Origin: Microplitis mediator
Lineage: Eukaryota; Arthropoda; Insecta; Hymenoptera; Braconidae
DNA: 64,000 nt
Assembly (NCBI RefSeq): GCF_029852145.1
Contig: NC_079971.1
Location: forward strand, 21,451,563 to 21,515,562
Reading direction: 5' to 3'
Each line of letters opens with the position of its first letter. Within the stretch, counting starts at the first letter, position 1. Below are positions 10,879 through 22,969 of the stretch, one piece after another. The notes below the pieces were generated by a model that saw only the letters and a list, made by a program, of their open reading frames with translations, had not been told where the DNA came from and searched no databases. A program made the translations under genes and the position numbers.

Positions 10879-11974
10879 CACTGATAAAAGGATTTGTTTG
10901 TATTTAATAAATCAATTTATTAAAATCTTTTTCAGATATTTTTTTGGGTGGAAAAAATATTTTTTTACTATTAACAATATTCGTTAGTATTAACAAAATC
11001 TATTTTTTATGAGAACAAAATTTTTGTAACTATTAAGAAGCTTTAATATATTGAAAAAAATATTTATTTCCACCAAATAAGATTTGTTAATAGTTAAAAA
11101 ATATTTTGTTGGTGGTCGGTGTTGATAGATGGCTATACTTAACGCGTAGTTGTAAAAAAATATATATGCATATACATGATTTTCATACGATAAGTTGCTT
11201 ATTATTTTATACTTTGTGGAAAACAATTAATAAAATGGAAGCTTTGCTACAATCGTGGGATTTAAGTGAGTTATACTCGATTTTTTGTGGTAAGTTGACA
11301 GTTATATATAAGGTATATTCAGTAGCATCAGTACTTAACCTATTCATTGTCTTGTCATCCTATTTTATTTTTTATATTCCGTTTCTAAAATTAACACTAA
11401 ATTTATGAATTTACTTTTGTATTCCCACTCTAGTAAACCATATAACTGACTTTGAAATCCTTGGTGAATTCCTTACTAAAACTCGAGAAGAGACCCAAAA
11501 AGAAATAATCCCTAGTGTTTGTTTACGACTTCGTTTAAATAAAAAATATAATGAATATGTAGGTTTCTTTTTTATTTTACAACTATTTATTTTTTTAAAT
11601 TCAATTCATTATTCTCAAAAAATTATTTCAAATAATTTTATTATTGATAAATAATTTTATTTTATTTACAGATTTCCCATCACGAGAAGATTAATGTAAA
11701 ACTTTTCTAAAAATAATAAGAGGAATTTTTTAAATATTAATAATCCAGTGTGTAAATACTAATAAATGATTTATTAAATATTAATAAATCATATTTTATA
11801 TGTTAATAAATTATTTGTTAAATAGTAATAAATATTTGGTTAGCACAAAAAAATCGCTGCTAATAAATGATTTATTAACTGTTAATAAATATTTGTTAAG
11901 GACCTATCCTCTAATAAATTATTTATTAAATATTAACAAATCTTTTTAAATACAAAAAAATCCTTCTATCAGTG
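10879..11974. mobile_element. D-family element D2 carrying a SAM-like gene
   Basis: The left end CACTGATAAAAGGATTTGTT and the right end, read inward, CACTGATAGAAGGATTTTTT match the D1 termini. The element is flanked by CT on both sides. C1 reads GCCCCTTA at the same point, so a single CT was duplicated on insertion. Outside the gene the interior is a mosaic of TTAATAAATGATTTATTAA words. The element is 1,096 bp and the spliced gene occupies its middle, 356 bp from the left end and 264 bp from the right. Confidence 0.85.
11235..11710 (+). CDS. SAM-like domain mini-protein, three exons
   Basis: Exons 11235-11289, 11434-11558 and 11672-11710 have GT-AG introns of 144 and 113 nt (donors GTAAGT and GTAGGT; acceptors CTCTAG and TTACAG). 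They join into a continuous 72-residue frame ending in TAA. An ATG opens at 11235 after AATAAA-rich leader sequence. Residues 4-60 have the sterile-alpha-motif pattern: LLQSWDLSELYSIF, then ITDFEIL, then IIPSVCLRLRL, close to the usual 'W.L..Y...F....I....L.....I.P..G.RL.L' of insect single-SAM proteins. SAM domains mediate protein or RNA binding through helix bundles; the partner is unknown here. No signal peptide or membrane segment is seen. The gene lies wholly between the terminal repeats of element D2, which is unusual for an intron-containing gene. It could be a captured host gene fragment, a solo domain, or the element's own gene. The splicing model is strong; the domain name is moderate. 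Confidence 0.68.
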
Positions 11975-12227
11975 CTTAAGGAAATTAATTATAATATCAT
12001 TATTTTTTTTTACGCGCTTACTTCTTTTTAGACCCTTGATACTTATTTTCACTTCATTATGCTGCGTCCATTAAAATTGAAAAATCTAAAATTAGGGCAA
12101 AGTGGGCCCTCGAAAAAATTTCGGATTTGATATTTTTTATTCTTTACACGTGTGATATTTGCAAATAACTATAAAACAATTGTATTTTAGTAATATAAAA
12201 GTCATTTCAATAGTCTTCTGCGATATA

Positions 12228-12737
12228 TTTATTTATTTATTTATTTATTTATTTAGAAATATATGCCAAGGCAAATGCCGAATGGCAAGGTGTATACAAA
12301 AATAGTTTACATAACATAGTATCACGTAGAAAGATATGGAATTTTAGTGAATAATAAATCGTATACATAATTAAAGATTTAATAATTATTTGATAATTCA
12401 ACAACTAAAATGTTTAAGATTTTAAAAGAACAATTTGATATGTAATGACTTTAATTCATTATAATTTGTTATAATTTGTTATAACCAGCACAATTTGAAA
12501 GAAACGTTATAAGATAATAAGAGTTAATGTTCTTTTAGCTCGAGTTCTAGTAAATATTCAAACATTTTATTTTTTAAGACTTTTAAGCTCTGTGAATTTA
12601 TGACCTCAGTTGGCAAATCTTTCCACAGACGGACAACTGATGCAACAAAAGAATGTTCGTAGCTGATTGTGGCAAAATTCGGTATCTTAACGGTGACATT
12701 ATTTTGTTTTTCGGCTATTCTATCTGATCGTCTAATG
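12228..12737 (-). pseudogene. LINE 3' end with C-terminal ORF and (TAAA)n tail
   Basis: On the minus strand, 12736-12524 encodes about 70 residues to a TAA stop, including IPNFATISYEHSFVASVVRL, then WKDLPTEVI and LKVLKNKMFEYLL. This is the typical C-terminus of jockey/CR1-like non-LTR elements (SF..rlWN.LP..i...sl..FK..l...Ll). It is followed by a 3' UTR containing GCCTTGGCATATATTTCT and a tail of TAAA repeats (12228-12255). GATATA flanks both sides, matching the intact GCGATATAAC in C1, so this is a 5'-truncated retrotransposition event into element C2. The fragment is dead because it lacks endonuclease and RT. Confidence 0.87.
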
Positions 12738-12970
12738 CTGATATAACTTTAAAACGTAATTTTATTATCTTTAACTTTCTTAATAAATTATATATTTAAT
12801 GAACAGTTTTGGTGGTCTATTTTAGCCCTCATTATATAAGAAATTTCGATAAGCTCATTATCCGTCCGAATTTATTGGCGTATAGAAAATTTTGAGGGGC
12901 CCAGTTTGCCCCCATATTTCTTGAACTTTTGAACACTTTAAGGGGCCCACTTTGCCCCCTCCTCCCCTAC

Positions 12971-13870
12971 ATCGATTATTGTAGTAGATATCGATAGTAG
13001 TTTTGACGGATTGAAATTAAAGATTTAAAGATTGGGATCCATTTTGATTGATTTTTAAAAAAATTTAATTTTTTTAATGGAGTCCATGTTCGATCTATCG
13101 ATATTTATCATACATTTTTAGATTAGTCGATACTTTTGATTGATTTCTGCACAGAATTAAAAAGGATTTCTTGCCCTAAGAAATTTTTCGCATTATGAAT
13201 TGAAAATAAAAAATATTTTGGGGCGAGAAAATATTTTTCGCGCCTAGACCTTTTTTTCTCATCCTAAGAAAGTTTTTGTTTTCTATAGAAAATGCAAAAA
13301 TTTCTTACGTCAAGAAATCCTTTTTTTTTCCTAGACATGCGTTGATTTTTTATATAAAATTCAATTTTTTAATATTTTTGGTAATCCGATGTATCGAATC
13401 GAAGTAAAATCTGATAAATCGATATTTTGAATTAGTTTGACTCTATCGATATTCTATGAAAGTTCGATCTACATATTGATATATTTTTTTAAATATCGAC
13501 TAATTAATTAAAACTAAAATTCGAGTTATCGATATTTTTAACCGATTTCGCGATATTGAATTACTATGATTAGGTTAATCAAAATTTGTTTGATTAAATT
13601 TATCAATATAATTATCAAATATCGAATACTATCAAAATTCGATGTATCAATTTTTTATCGTAAGCTTCGATTATCCAGAACTGACTCATTTAAAACTTCC
13701 GATATTTTATCGAAATTTCAATACATCAAAATCGAACCAAATGAAAATTCGATCCATCGATTTTTAGTTCTGTTCAAAATCGAATTTTTGTTTGGTTCGA
13801 TTTACTGACGTACCTTTACTCAAGTCAATAAAAATCATGGGTAAAATATCGATTACAAATTATCCTGTGC
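12971..13870. repeat. Word field of ATCGATATTTT motifs
   Basis: Dozens of ATCGATATTTT/AAAATATCGAT-like words recur at irregular spacing in both orientations, interrupted by a MITE at 13150-13337. There is no fixed period, so it is not a simple tandem array. Long frames across it encode repetitive I/S/F/D-rich peptides and are probably not genes. Confidence 0.6.
13150..13337. mobile_element. CACAG-type MITE, degraded right end
   Basis: It begins CACAGAATTAAAAAGGATTT and ends with CAAGAAATCCTTTTTTTTTT. The interior contains GGGGCGAGAAAATATTTTTC words, as in the related copies. The right terminus is mutated. Confidence 0.6.
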
Positions 13871-15655
13871 CCTGTATCAAATAAATACATCTCCCAAATT
13901 TGTCACCTCAAAATATAAATTATTATACGCTGCTCAAAAATATAAAAAATTTGGAAAATTGCCAAATTTATTCGCGTTCTTTCAAAATTCAAACTTTAAC
14001 TCAAAATCTTGGATCATTTACTTTCTATGGAGTCAAATTTTTTATCACAAGAAATGAAATTTGAAAAAAAAAAAAACTATTTTGTGTTTCTAAATTTTGT
14101 AGCCCAAACTCGAAATTTTCTCTACCATTCACTAATTTTTCAAAATATGAGCGGAAAAAAATCAAAATTATTTTCGAGCCACCCTAAAATATAAATATAC
14201 ATATATATTTTTTGATAAAATATCAATCAAAAAAGTAAAAATAAAAAATTTTAAAATTAACGCTTTGTATTCTATACAAAAAAAAAAAAGTTCATAGTTA
14301 AAAAAAAAAAAAAAAATTAATGATCATAAAATCCATGTAATAATGCTTACCCTAAGTATATATATATAAAAGTACATACATATGTTAAAAATGAATAAGG
14401 TGGAATCGACGAAAAATTCACAAACTCGAGTAGAGCGTCTGGGACTGCTCATAAAACGTCGGCGTAAATCATTAGGTTTTATGGTGGTGCACGTTTACCA
14501 ACCTTTTGCTGATGAATTCTTTACCCGGTAGAACAACTTTCTTTCTCTCTTTCAGTTATATTATTCTTTAACCATCCTGCACTATAACACAACACACATA
14601 TTCACACACTCGATTCTCAATAGATTGCCCGTAAACTTTTGCAGAAACAATTTTCATACTCATCAAACTTACAGACAATTAATTATTGTTCAAACAATTT
14701 AAAAATAATTATATATACATATATATATGGATATAATTCATATTTTTTTCAGTAGATCAAAAATCTCACGAGTTTGCGCACTCGTTTGGCCAATAGAAAC
14801 TTGTAAAACGTGTGGTGCGAACACCACCTACTACCCCTGGGTCTCAAATGTACGTACGTTTAGCTCGAGGGGCGTTTACGATAAATTTTTTAGTCTATTT
14901 GACGGTAACCACTTTGGATATCACTGTTGGCTGAAATTGTAGATAAAATAATAATAATAATGATAACGGTGGCAAAGGGACGAATAGTAGAACGATTCCA
15001 GTCTCTGTATAGTTCCAGAGTATGAAAGGGGCTGGAAGATTATCCGAGGCGTTTTTGCTTAAGAAAATTATAATAATTCGATAATACGTAACTGTTGCGA
15101 CCAGAGAATGTGAAAACCCTCGAAAAAGCTTGTTAGAAATTTTGCTTTTGTTGTTTAGAATATCTATATATAAATGGGTAATTTGAATATCTGAATAATC
15201 GGAACGCCGTTTGGGCGGAACCGGAAAACCACTCGCGACTGTACTCGACACTTCTCTACAACTGAATTTACTTATTTCATGTACATAGATATTTACCATT
15301 TTACTTTTTATTGAGAACTTGGGTTATTTATTGTGATTTATGATTCATTTTTTAGTTCATCAAGATGATGAACTGAAGCATGCTAAAATTTTTTGAAAAA
15401 ATTTGAACATCAGTTCTTGAGTTTAAAGTTTTGAAATTGATGGCTTGGAGTATTTTGAATAAAGAGATCAGGCTTGAATTATTTGAAAAAAAAAAAACTG
15501 TCAATGGAACACTTTAACTGGTTTTTAAAAATTTATTTTTAATGATATAGTCAATTGATGTAGTTTTGAATATTTTTGTTTCAATTTGCGTTATTTAGTT
15601 ATAATATAGTCCTGCATTATAGTGAATTTGTAGGATGTATTTTGCACAAGGATAA
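13871..15655. other. AT-rich spacer with a less AT-rich patch; no gene recognised
   Basis: 14395-14530 and 14770-15260 are less AT-rich than the surroundings. Neither carries a frame with recognisable motifs or paired splice sites. A microsatellite lies at 14710-14728. A GCCACCCT motif near 14177 is part of a dispersed repeat end. Confidence 0.4.
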
Positions 15656-16575
15656 TTATTTTTCTGAAGTTGATATTTTTGATTTACGATTTGAGTAAAA
15701 AATACTGCGATCAGTAAAAAATACTGACGATCGGTGAAAAAGGCTGACAGCCGGTAAAGATTGATGACAATCAGTGAGAAAAATACTGAAAGTCAGTGAA
15801 AAGTACTGATTATCAATAAAAATTGTGTACTGACTGACAATCAATGAATATTACGGAAAGCTGGTGAAAATTCCAGATAATCAGTAAAAATTTATAACAA
15901 CCAGTGGAAAGATACTGATAATCAGTGTGAAAAATATCGAAGGTCAGTGAAAAGTACTGATTATCAGTAAAAATTGTGTACTGACTGACAATCAATGAAT
16001 ATTACGGAAAACTAGGAAAAATTCCAGATAATCAGTAAAAATTTCTGACAACCAGTGGAAAGTACTACGATTAATGAAAAATACCGAAATTCAGTGAAAA
16101 GTACTGAAATTCAGTGGAAAGTACTGACTATCAGTAAAAAAATATTTATTGATTGTCAGTAAAAAGTACTGACAACCAGCAAAAAGTACTACAAGTGATG
16201 AAAAGTTCTGACAATCAGTGAAAAATACGGAAGGTCAGTGAAAAAAACATCATTAGTAAACAAAATGTACTGAATGACAGTATAAAGTACTGACAACCCG
16301 TGAATATTATGGAATGACAGTAAAAAGTACTGACAATCCGTGAAAAGTACTACAAGTGATGAAAAGTACTGACAATCAGTGAAAAATACTGAAAGGCAGT
16401 GAAAAGAACAGACCATTAGTAAAAAAAAATGTACTGATTGCCAGTAAAAAGTACTGACAACCAGTGAATATTATGTAAACCCAGTGAAAAATACTTACAA
16501 TTAGTAAAAACTGCTGACGATCAGTAAAAAATATTGGCATCATGTAAACATTCACTAATTGTCAGTACTATTCAC
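15656..16575. repeat. Word field of ACTGACAATCAGTGAAAA motifs
   Basis: About 900 bp consists of CAGT..ACTG words joined by AAAA spacers (for example AAAAGTACTGACAATCAGTG), with irregular 15-35 bp spacing. A longer duplicate exists: 15790-15900 recurs at 15945-16050. Frames on the minus strand read F/S/D-rich repeats such as FTDCQYFS and are translations of the repeat, not likely proteins. Confidence 0.8.
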
Positions 16576-17406
16576 TGATTCATATTCAGATAGTAGATTC
16601 GCTCAAGAATAAATGTACAAAAATTCCTTGTGATCCGATAAGATCTTGCGCAATTCATTTTACGTTATTATATATCACACATATCTACGTATATGTTTTT
16701 GAGTAATTGTGGTATTTTCTAAACAATAAAAACACGACATTACTCCTCAATTTTTTAAAAGCCCATTTCATTATAGATTGTCATAAAAGAATCAGAGCCT
16801 ATTAATTCAAATTTATCCCGCGCATTTCCATTAAAATTTCAAATATTAAAAACATCGTCTCTAAGTATATGACACCAACAATAAACATAATAAAATATTT
16901 TTCTATTCAAATACAATAAATAAATGCAGGAATTTAATATAACAATAATAATAATGAAAAAAAATAAATTCCCATAAAAAAACAATAGTCGTCAATCCAA
17001 CACGAATACGGAAGCATGTCCACCGGTAAGATCAAAGTAATCATGTATTTAATAAATGCGTAACTCCAGGAGTTCTTTAAAGACTTCCAAAAGCCTATAT
17101 ATATATATATATATGTATATATATAAAAGTGGATGTATATAGGGGTCGAAGACGAGGTGAGACATGATGATTGTAGTGAAGGGATACCTCATTCGAGAGA
17201 TGCATACATAATTATTTAAACATATGTATAACGTTTTTATTACCCAAGAATTATAATCCTAAAATAACTGATTATTTAAAAAAAAAAAAATAATTTTTTG
17301 TGCCCAATAAACTGTTGGTATAAAAGATATTTGATTTTTATTATTGTTTGAAATAATTATTATTAATTTTTAGAAATTTTTTTATTGCTAATTAATAATA
17401 ATAGTA
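16576..17406. other. AT-rich spacer with a TA microsatellite
   Basis: TATA repeats lie at 17097-17127. Nothing else is recognised. Confidence 0.5.
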
Positions 17407-18008
17407 GGGACAAGATTTTTGCCTTATTTTTGAAATGAATAGTTCAAATTTTTGATATTACGGTGAAAATATTGGTCTTATTGAAAAAGTTTTTGAACAA
17501 AAATTGTAGGAAATTTGATTTTCTAAAAAAATATCTTCTATGATTTTTTTTATGCCATCAATATTTTCACTGTAATTCAAAAATTAAGATTCATAATGAA
17601 TGATTCAAAATTTTGTTAATTATGAAAATCTTATTTTTGAAATTACGGCTTTCCTATTAGTCCTAAGGAAAAATTATAAGAGACATTTTTTCTAGAAAAT
17701 TAAATTTCCTACAACTTTTGTTTGAGAACTTTTTTTATACGATCAATATTGTCACCGTAATTCAAAAATTAAGATTCATAATGAATGATCAAAAAATTTG
17801 ATTAATTATGAAAATCATAATTTTGAAACTACGGCTTTCTTATTAGTCCTACGAAAAAATTATAGGAGACATTTTCTTTAGAAAATTTAATTTCCTACAG
17901 CTTTTGTTTAAAAAATTTTTTGATAAGACCAATATTATGCCCGTGATAAAAAAAATTTCACACCACTAATTATTAATTATTTTTAAATTAACGCAAAAAT
18001 CCTGGCCC
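17407..18008 (+). mobile_element. H-family MITE, copy H1 (expanded)
   Basis: The left end GGGACAAGATTTTTGCCTTA and the right end, read inward, GGGCCAGGATTTTTGCGTTA are imperfect inverted repeats. The interior repeats 'attcaaaaattaagattcataatgaatgat' twice and inverted 'cctacaacttttgtt' words. It is about 180 bp longer than the other H copies because of an internal duplication. Confidence 0.75.
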
Positions 18009-19133
18009 TACTAATTATTAATTAACTTCAAAAAATTAAATATCGATAATAAAAAATTGTAGTGAGACATAAATTGGGTTTCCGATTCAAATATATAGAG
18101 TACATATGTAGTAATAAGTGACTTTTTCATAAAAAAATTAATAACGATTTAATAATAAAATTTTTTATAAAATTTACGGGAAAAAAAAATTAATATAATT
18201 TTAAGAAAACTTTTTACATGCGGAAACGTATGGCACGCGGTATTATGACGTCACGTAGTCAACCGGATATCGCGAACGTGTTGAAGCGATAGGTTCGCGC
18301 CCTCAGAATTACAATAAACGACTTATTGACTAACCCAATGTAATGTTTAATATTTTTTATGTGAATGGAGTGTATATAAGTGTAAGTTTGCCAACTCTAC
18401 TGATATATACATTAATACATACGCTAAAAATTTTTTTTTTTTTTCAAGAATGGTCGACATACTTTGTTGTTAATTTTTTTACAATATCAACAGGCTAAAG
18501 TGCACTTCAAATTTTTTTTCTTTCGAACACTACGAAAGGGTAATATGAGCCACCTGAAATTTCTTGCAAGAAATTTTAAAATTTCAAGTCAGCCTTATAA
18601 TTTTTTTTTAAATTCATAAAATTATACCTCTAGTTTTTCTATTCATCCGTAGGGCAAAAGCGGGCAAAAAGGGACCGCTAAGGAAATCATACATTTCTGT
18701 GCATTTGAATATGGTGATTTTTTTTTTTTTATTCATTTAAAGAAATGAAATCAAATTTTCAGTTGCTATAGAAAAAACTTTTTTTTCCCTATGGGCAAAA
18801 TGGATTATCCGTAAAAATTTTTTTTTCTTTTATTTAAAAAAAATTACTAATAAAATAGTTTATAATAAACAAACATATAAAATTTAAAAAGTGTGTATAT
18901 TTAATATTTCATTTTAATTCATGAAATAAAATTTTCACTTAATTAGTGGGATAAAAGTATTTTAGAAGTTCGAATCCATTTTAAAAATAAATTATGTCAT
19001 TGCGTCTTTTACAAAATATTTTATTTAAATTTTCCAAGTGTCCAAAACTGGCCCTGAAATGGTTAAAAACGATACCTCTACCATACAAATAGAAAATAAG
19101 ACACCATATATATTTTTTCGGTCCCAAACATAA
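18009..19133. other. AT-rich spacer with fragments of C-like repeat
   Basis: GGGCAAAA..GGGC motifs at 18650-18680 and 18801-18815 recall family C ends but no bounded element can be drawn. T runs lie at 18428-18443 and 18718-18731. A short less AT-rich patch lies at 18220-18310. No gene is recognised. Confidence 0.4.
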
Positions 19134-20067
19134 TAGAAGAGAGGGGGGCAGAGTGGACCCTTTAAGGAAAATAATTATAATATCATTAATTTTTTTTGCG
19201 CGTTTACTTCTTATTAGACCCTTGATACTTATTTTCACTTCATTATGCTGCGTCCATTAAAATTGAAAAATCGAAAGTAAGGCAGCAGATTAGATTAAAT
19301 AGTAGTGCTCACGACCTGCACTCACTGCTATTTAAAAACTACATTACCGATTTATTTCAAACTTGGTACACACTTTCTACGTATAAAATACCTCCCCCCA
19401 ACGTTGAGTTCAAGAATTTTTTTTTACATCAAGGGGGTTTTCCAGCTCCAAAACGGCGCAAATTTTTGAAAAAAGTAGCAGTTTTTACTTTAAATGACCA
19501 TTAATAAATGAAAAAAAAAAAAATAATAATCAGGGAACGTTAGGGGGAGGTTTTAATAATGCTTTGACTAAATTTCAATGGTTTTTTATTTCAGATAATT
19601 TCCAGGTGAGATACACTGCTCACCGCAAATCATCTTTTTTTAAAGACGTTCTAGGAAAAGCTCCGTCACCGGCTTGTTTGCGGATACTTTTACATAAAAA
19701 AATCACCTAATGTTGTTGAATAAATACTTAATAATGTTCAAAAGGTTTTAATAAATTAGCTCAATCCATACGCCTAAAAAAAATTCATAAAAAAAGCGAT
19801 TTTTTCACGATTTAGCCCTCTCTGCCCCCCTCTCCCCTTAGTAGTTTGCTGCGATATAACTTTAAATCTTTAATATTTAATGAACAGTTTTGGTGGTCTA
19901 TTTTAGCCCTGATTATATAAGAAATTTCGATAAGCTTTTTATCCGTCCAAATTTATTGGCGTATAGAAAATTTTGAGGCGCCCACTTTGCCCCCATATTT
20001 TTTGAAGTTTTGAAAATTTTAAGGGGCCTACTTTGCACCCAGAGGCCCACTTTGCCCCCTCCTCCCC
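19134..20067. mobile_element. C-family element C3, rearranged
   Basis: The left half (19134-19280) and right half (19838-20067) match C1. Between them lies about 560 bp of other DNA that includes an inverted C end (CTCTGCCCCCCTCTCCCCTTA, 19820-19840), which suggests a nested or inverted C fragment. It preserves the uninterrupted AATTATAATATC site filled by the MITE in C1. Confidence 0.65.
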
Positions 20068-20815
20068 TACATTAAATCCAGTGAAAAATTCAAAATTAAT
20101 AAAATTGTTTTTTCAACTTTGGGTCACTAAAAAGTATACAAAAATGATGATAAGAGTCGCGATTAAAAACAATTTTGAAAAATACAAATTTTTGGGGTGG
20201 TCCGTTCTGCCCACTCGATCTCATTTTTCCCGCCCCTCCCATACATACATATATAGATATAAATATAAAAATATATGTAGTTAAGTTACAAATTATTGAA
20301 TGAGAAAAAACTGAAAAAGTCTTAATACAAAAAATATATAATTCATCTCACGAATCAAGTCGCACGCGCACGCGTCAATTCTCTCTTAGCATTATTTCTT
20401 TGCCGACAATATATTCTCTTTAACTTTACAGTTGGTTTTCAGGTAAGGCGTTGTACTTGTAGTTTATTATATTAATGTTACGTTCTTCACTAAGACATTA
20501 AATTACTAACGCAGGTATATATATGTATACGGACATATTTGTACATCTATTTTTTATTACTTTATCCTTTTTTATTTTTATTACTTCCTAAGTATTTTAT
20601 CATCATCTATTCCTTAATTTATATACTTCTGCATCCGTTTACTTAACAAATTTTACAAGATATTTTTTATCGAAGACAAGGGGGTGAAGTGCGAGGGTCA
20701 GTTAATAAATTGGCGGTAAGAATATGAATAATTTTTAATAACAAAATAAACTGCACTCAAAATTTAGTTCGCACGTTGGGGACAAATGTCCGAAAAAAAC
20801 GTTATAGATCTGTAT

Positions 20816-20908
<93 letters not shown>

Positions 20909-21645
20909 GGTAAAGGTTAAATGGAAACAAAAGACGTGCGAGTCGCGAGGGAATTACCGGGATACTTGATAATACAATAAAAATAATAGAAATAATATAA
21001 TAAAAGCCATAAATTTATTTCATTCGAATTAACTTATAAGTATACTATACGTGTGTGAGTGTTGGAACAAAATCACGCACTTCAATTTCAATTATAAGTA
21101 CTTAAATTTTATTTCGTCGGACTACTTTTAATAAAGGTCATGAACGTGGGAATAATTATTGTATTCTTTTATTAATAGAGTCCATTGAAAAAAAAAAATA
21201 AAAAATATTTTTTTAAATTTATTTTCGAAGAAATAATTTGTAAATAAATTATTTAATTTGTTGACTTAACGTTGCGTGATTTGATTTAAATATAAATTTG
21301 CGTGTGATTAGACACGAATTATTTTTAAAAATAAACTTTTATAAAACATTTTTAGTATGCCACAAAATCATTATTAATTTAACGCAGAAATTTTTTTTTT
21401 ATTTAAACGAAAAATAGTTAACGAGCTATAATTTGACTAATTTGGCTTAATAAGTTCCTTAAATAATTAAAAGTTATGCCGACTTTACTTTTTGTACTCG
21501 ATTATTTATTCGTAAACTTTTATTTTAATTTTCTTCAATCGTCTGCTATATTTATTTTTTAAAATATATTCTTGCAATTTCTTTAGGTCTAAATAAAGAA
21601 ATCATAGGGACAATTACGGGTACAAGTAGTTCTGTGCATGTAGAA
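20068..21645. other. AT-rich spacer with long (TA)n tract
   Basis: A TA dinucleotide tract runs from about 20818 to 20904. The rest is AT-rich with no supported gene; 20360-20480 and 20680-20720 are slightly less AT-rich. Confidence 0.5.
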
Positions 21646-21737
21646 ATTATTTGAGGCCATAAGTTACCGGTATTGTTTCAACCCCACCCGTAGTTGACTG
21701 TTGCGTCTGCACAACCTCGACATAACCTTAAAGCCTG

Positions 21738-22969
21738 CACGAAGAGAATTTTATAGTAAAAGTTATCATCTAGTTATAGTAAAATTTTAAAACTGAATTC
21801 GATAGTAGTGAATATCACTTAAATTATTAGATAAACAATCTGAATTGTTGTATCTACCGACTATATGGCAAAACCTACAATTATTGATGATAATCAGAAA
21901 TTATAACTTTTATTATCTTAACTAATTATAACTGTTATCAAGGAGGCCAGGATTTTTGCGTTAATTTAAAAACAATTAATGATTAGTGGTATGAAATTCT
22001 TTATATTACAGGGAAAATATTGGTTTTACTAAAAAATTTTTTAAACAAAAGTTGTAAGAAATTTAATTTTCTAAAAAAAATGTCTCTTATAATTTTTTCT
22101 CAGGACTAATAAGAAAGCCGTAATTTCAAAATCAGAATTTTCATAGTTAACCAAATTTTGAATCCTTCATTATGAATCTTAATTTTTGAATTACGGTCAA
22201 AATATTGATCGTATAACAAAATCATAAGAGACATTTTTTTTAGAAAATTAAATTTCCTACAACTTTTGTTCAAAAACTTTTTCAATAAGACCAATATTTT
22301 CGCCGTAATATCAAAAATTTGAACTACTCATTTTAAAAATAAGGCAAAAATCTTGTCCCTAGTTCTCAGCATCGTAATTCTTAATAACCTGATGACAATA
22401 GTTACCATCAGCCCAAATAATAATTACTATCTTAACTAATAAAGAATTTTAATATCCGCGTTACTGTCTGAAGCTTGTCTACATGTAATTTTCTCTTTGT
22501 TTAACTGTGGATGTGATGAATTTCACTTAATACTTGGATGATTGCTATTTTGATGATCATACCCAATCATTTAAAGTTATCAATAACAGCTCCAATATTT
22601 GGAAAGTTTTATTACATTCGGACTTAAACGATTGTATTGTTACTTATTTTAATTATTTAAAGGACAAAATGGACATGGCTAAAATATGGATATACATAAC
22701 GGATTTAAATTTATATAAATTTATCCTATTTTTTGTTTAAGAATTTTTCCAACCTTGAATGGTAACAGTTACCATCTTCGATTGTCCCAATTATAATCTT
22801 TAATAGTTACAATTAGCATCCGATAGTAATCGTCCCCACCATCAATTGTTACTGTTATCATTCTCAATGTTAAAACTAATTATTTTACCACTGAAAAATT
22901 TTCCTACCATTTCAAATGGTTGAAATTCAAAATTAGTATCGTAGATAGTATAATTAAATTTTCTCCATG
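21738..22969 (+). mobile_element. Family A element, copy A2
   Basis: The ends are CACGAAGAGAATTTTATAGT and the inverted TTTTCTCCATG, flanked by TG and TA. It contains an inserted H element (21942-22361) and a short conserved frame (22534-22738). The frame has the peptide start DDCYFDDHTQSFKVINNSSN but in-frame stops in the upstream part in copies A1-A3, so it is probably not a functional gene. Confidence 0.7.
21942..22361 (-). mobile_element. H-family MITE inside A2
   Basis: It is flanked by GTTATCAA and GTTCTCAG, degenerate copies of one 8-bp target. Copy A1 shows the empty site. The size (about 420 bp) and ends match H at 37135 and 63287. Confidence 0.8.

Larger units (their letters stand above)
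10850..12970. mobile_element. C-family element C2, broken by two later insertions
   Basis: The left end TAGGAGAGAGGGGGGCAGAG and right end CCCCCTCCTCCCCTA are the family C termini. C sequence resumes at 11975 and again at 12738. Two younger elements interrupt it: D2 (10879-11974) and a LINE 3' end (12228-12737). Comparison with C1 and C3 gives both empty sites. Confidence 0.85.

Noticed and set aside
13566..13808. 80-codon plus-strand frame
   Set aside because: It lies inside the ATCGATATTTT word field and its residues follow that repeat.
15656..16416. Minus-strand F/S/D/Q-rich frames
   Set aside because: They translate the CAGT/ACTG word field and have no start context or domain.
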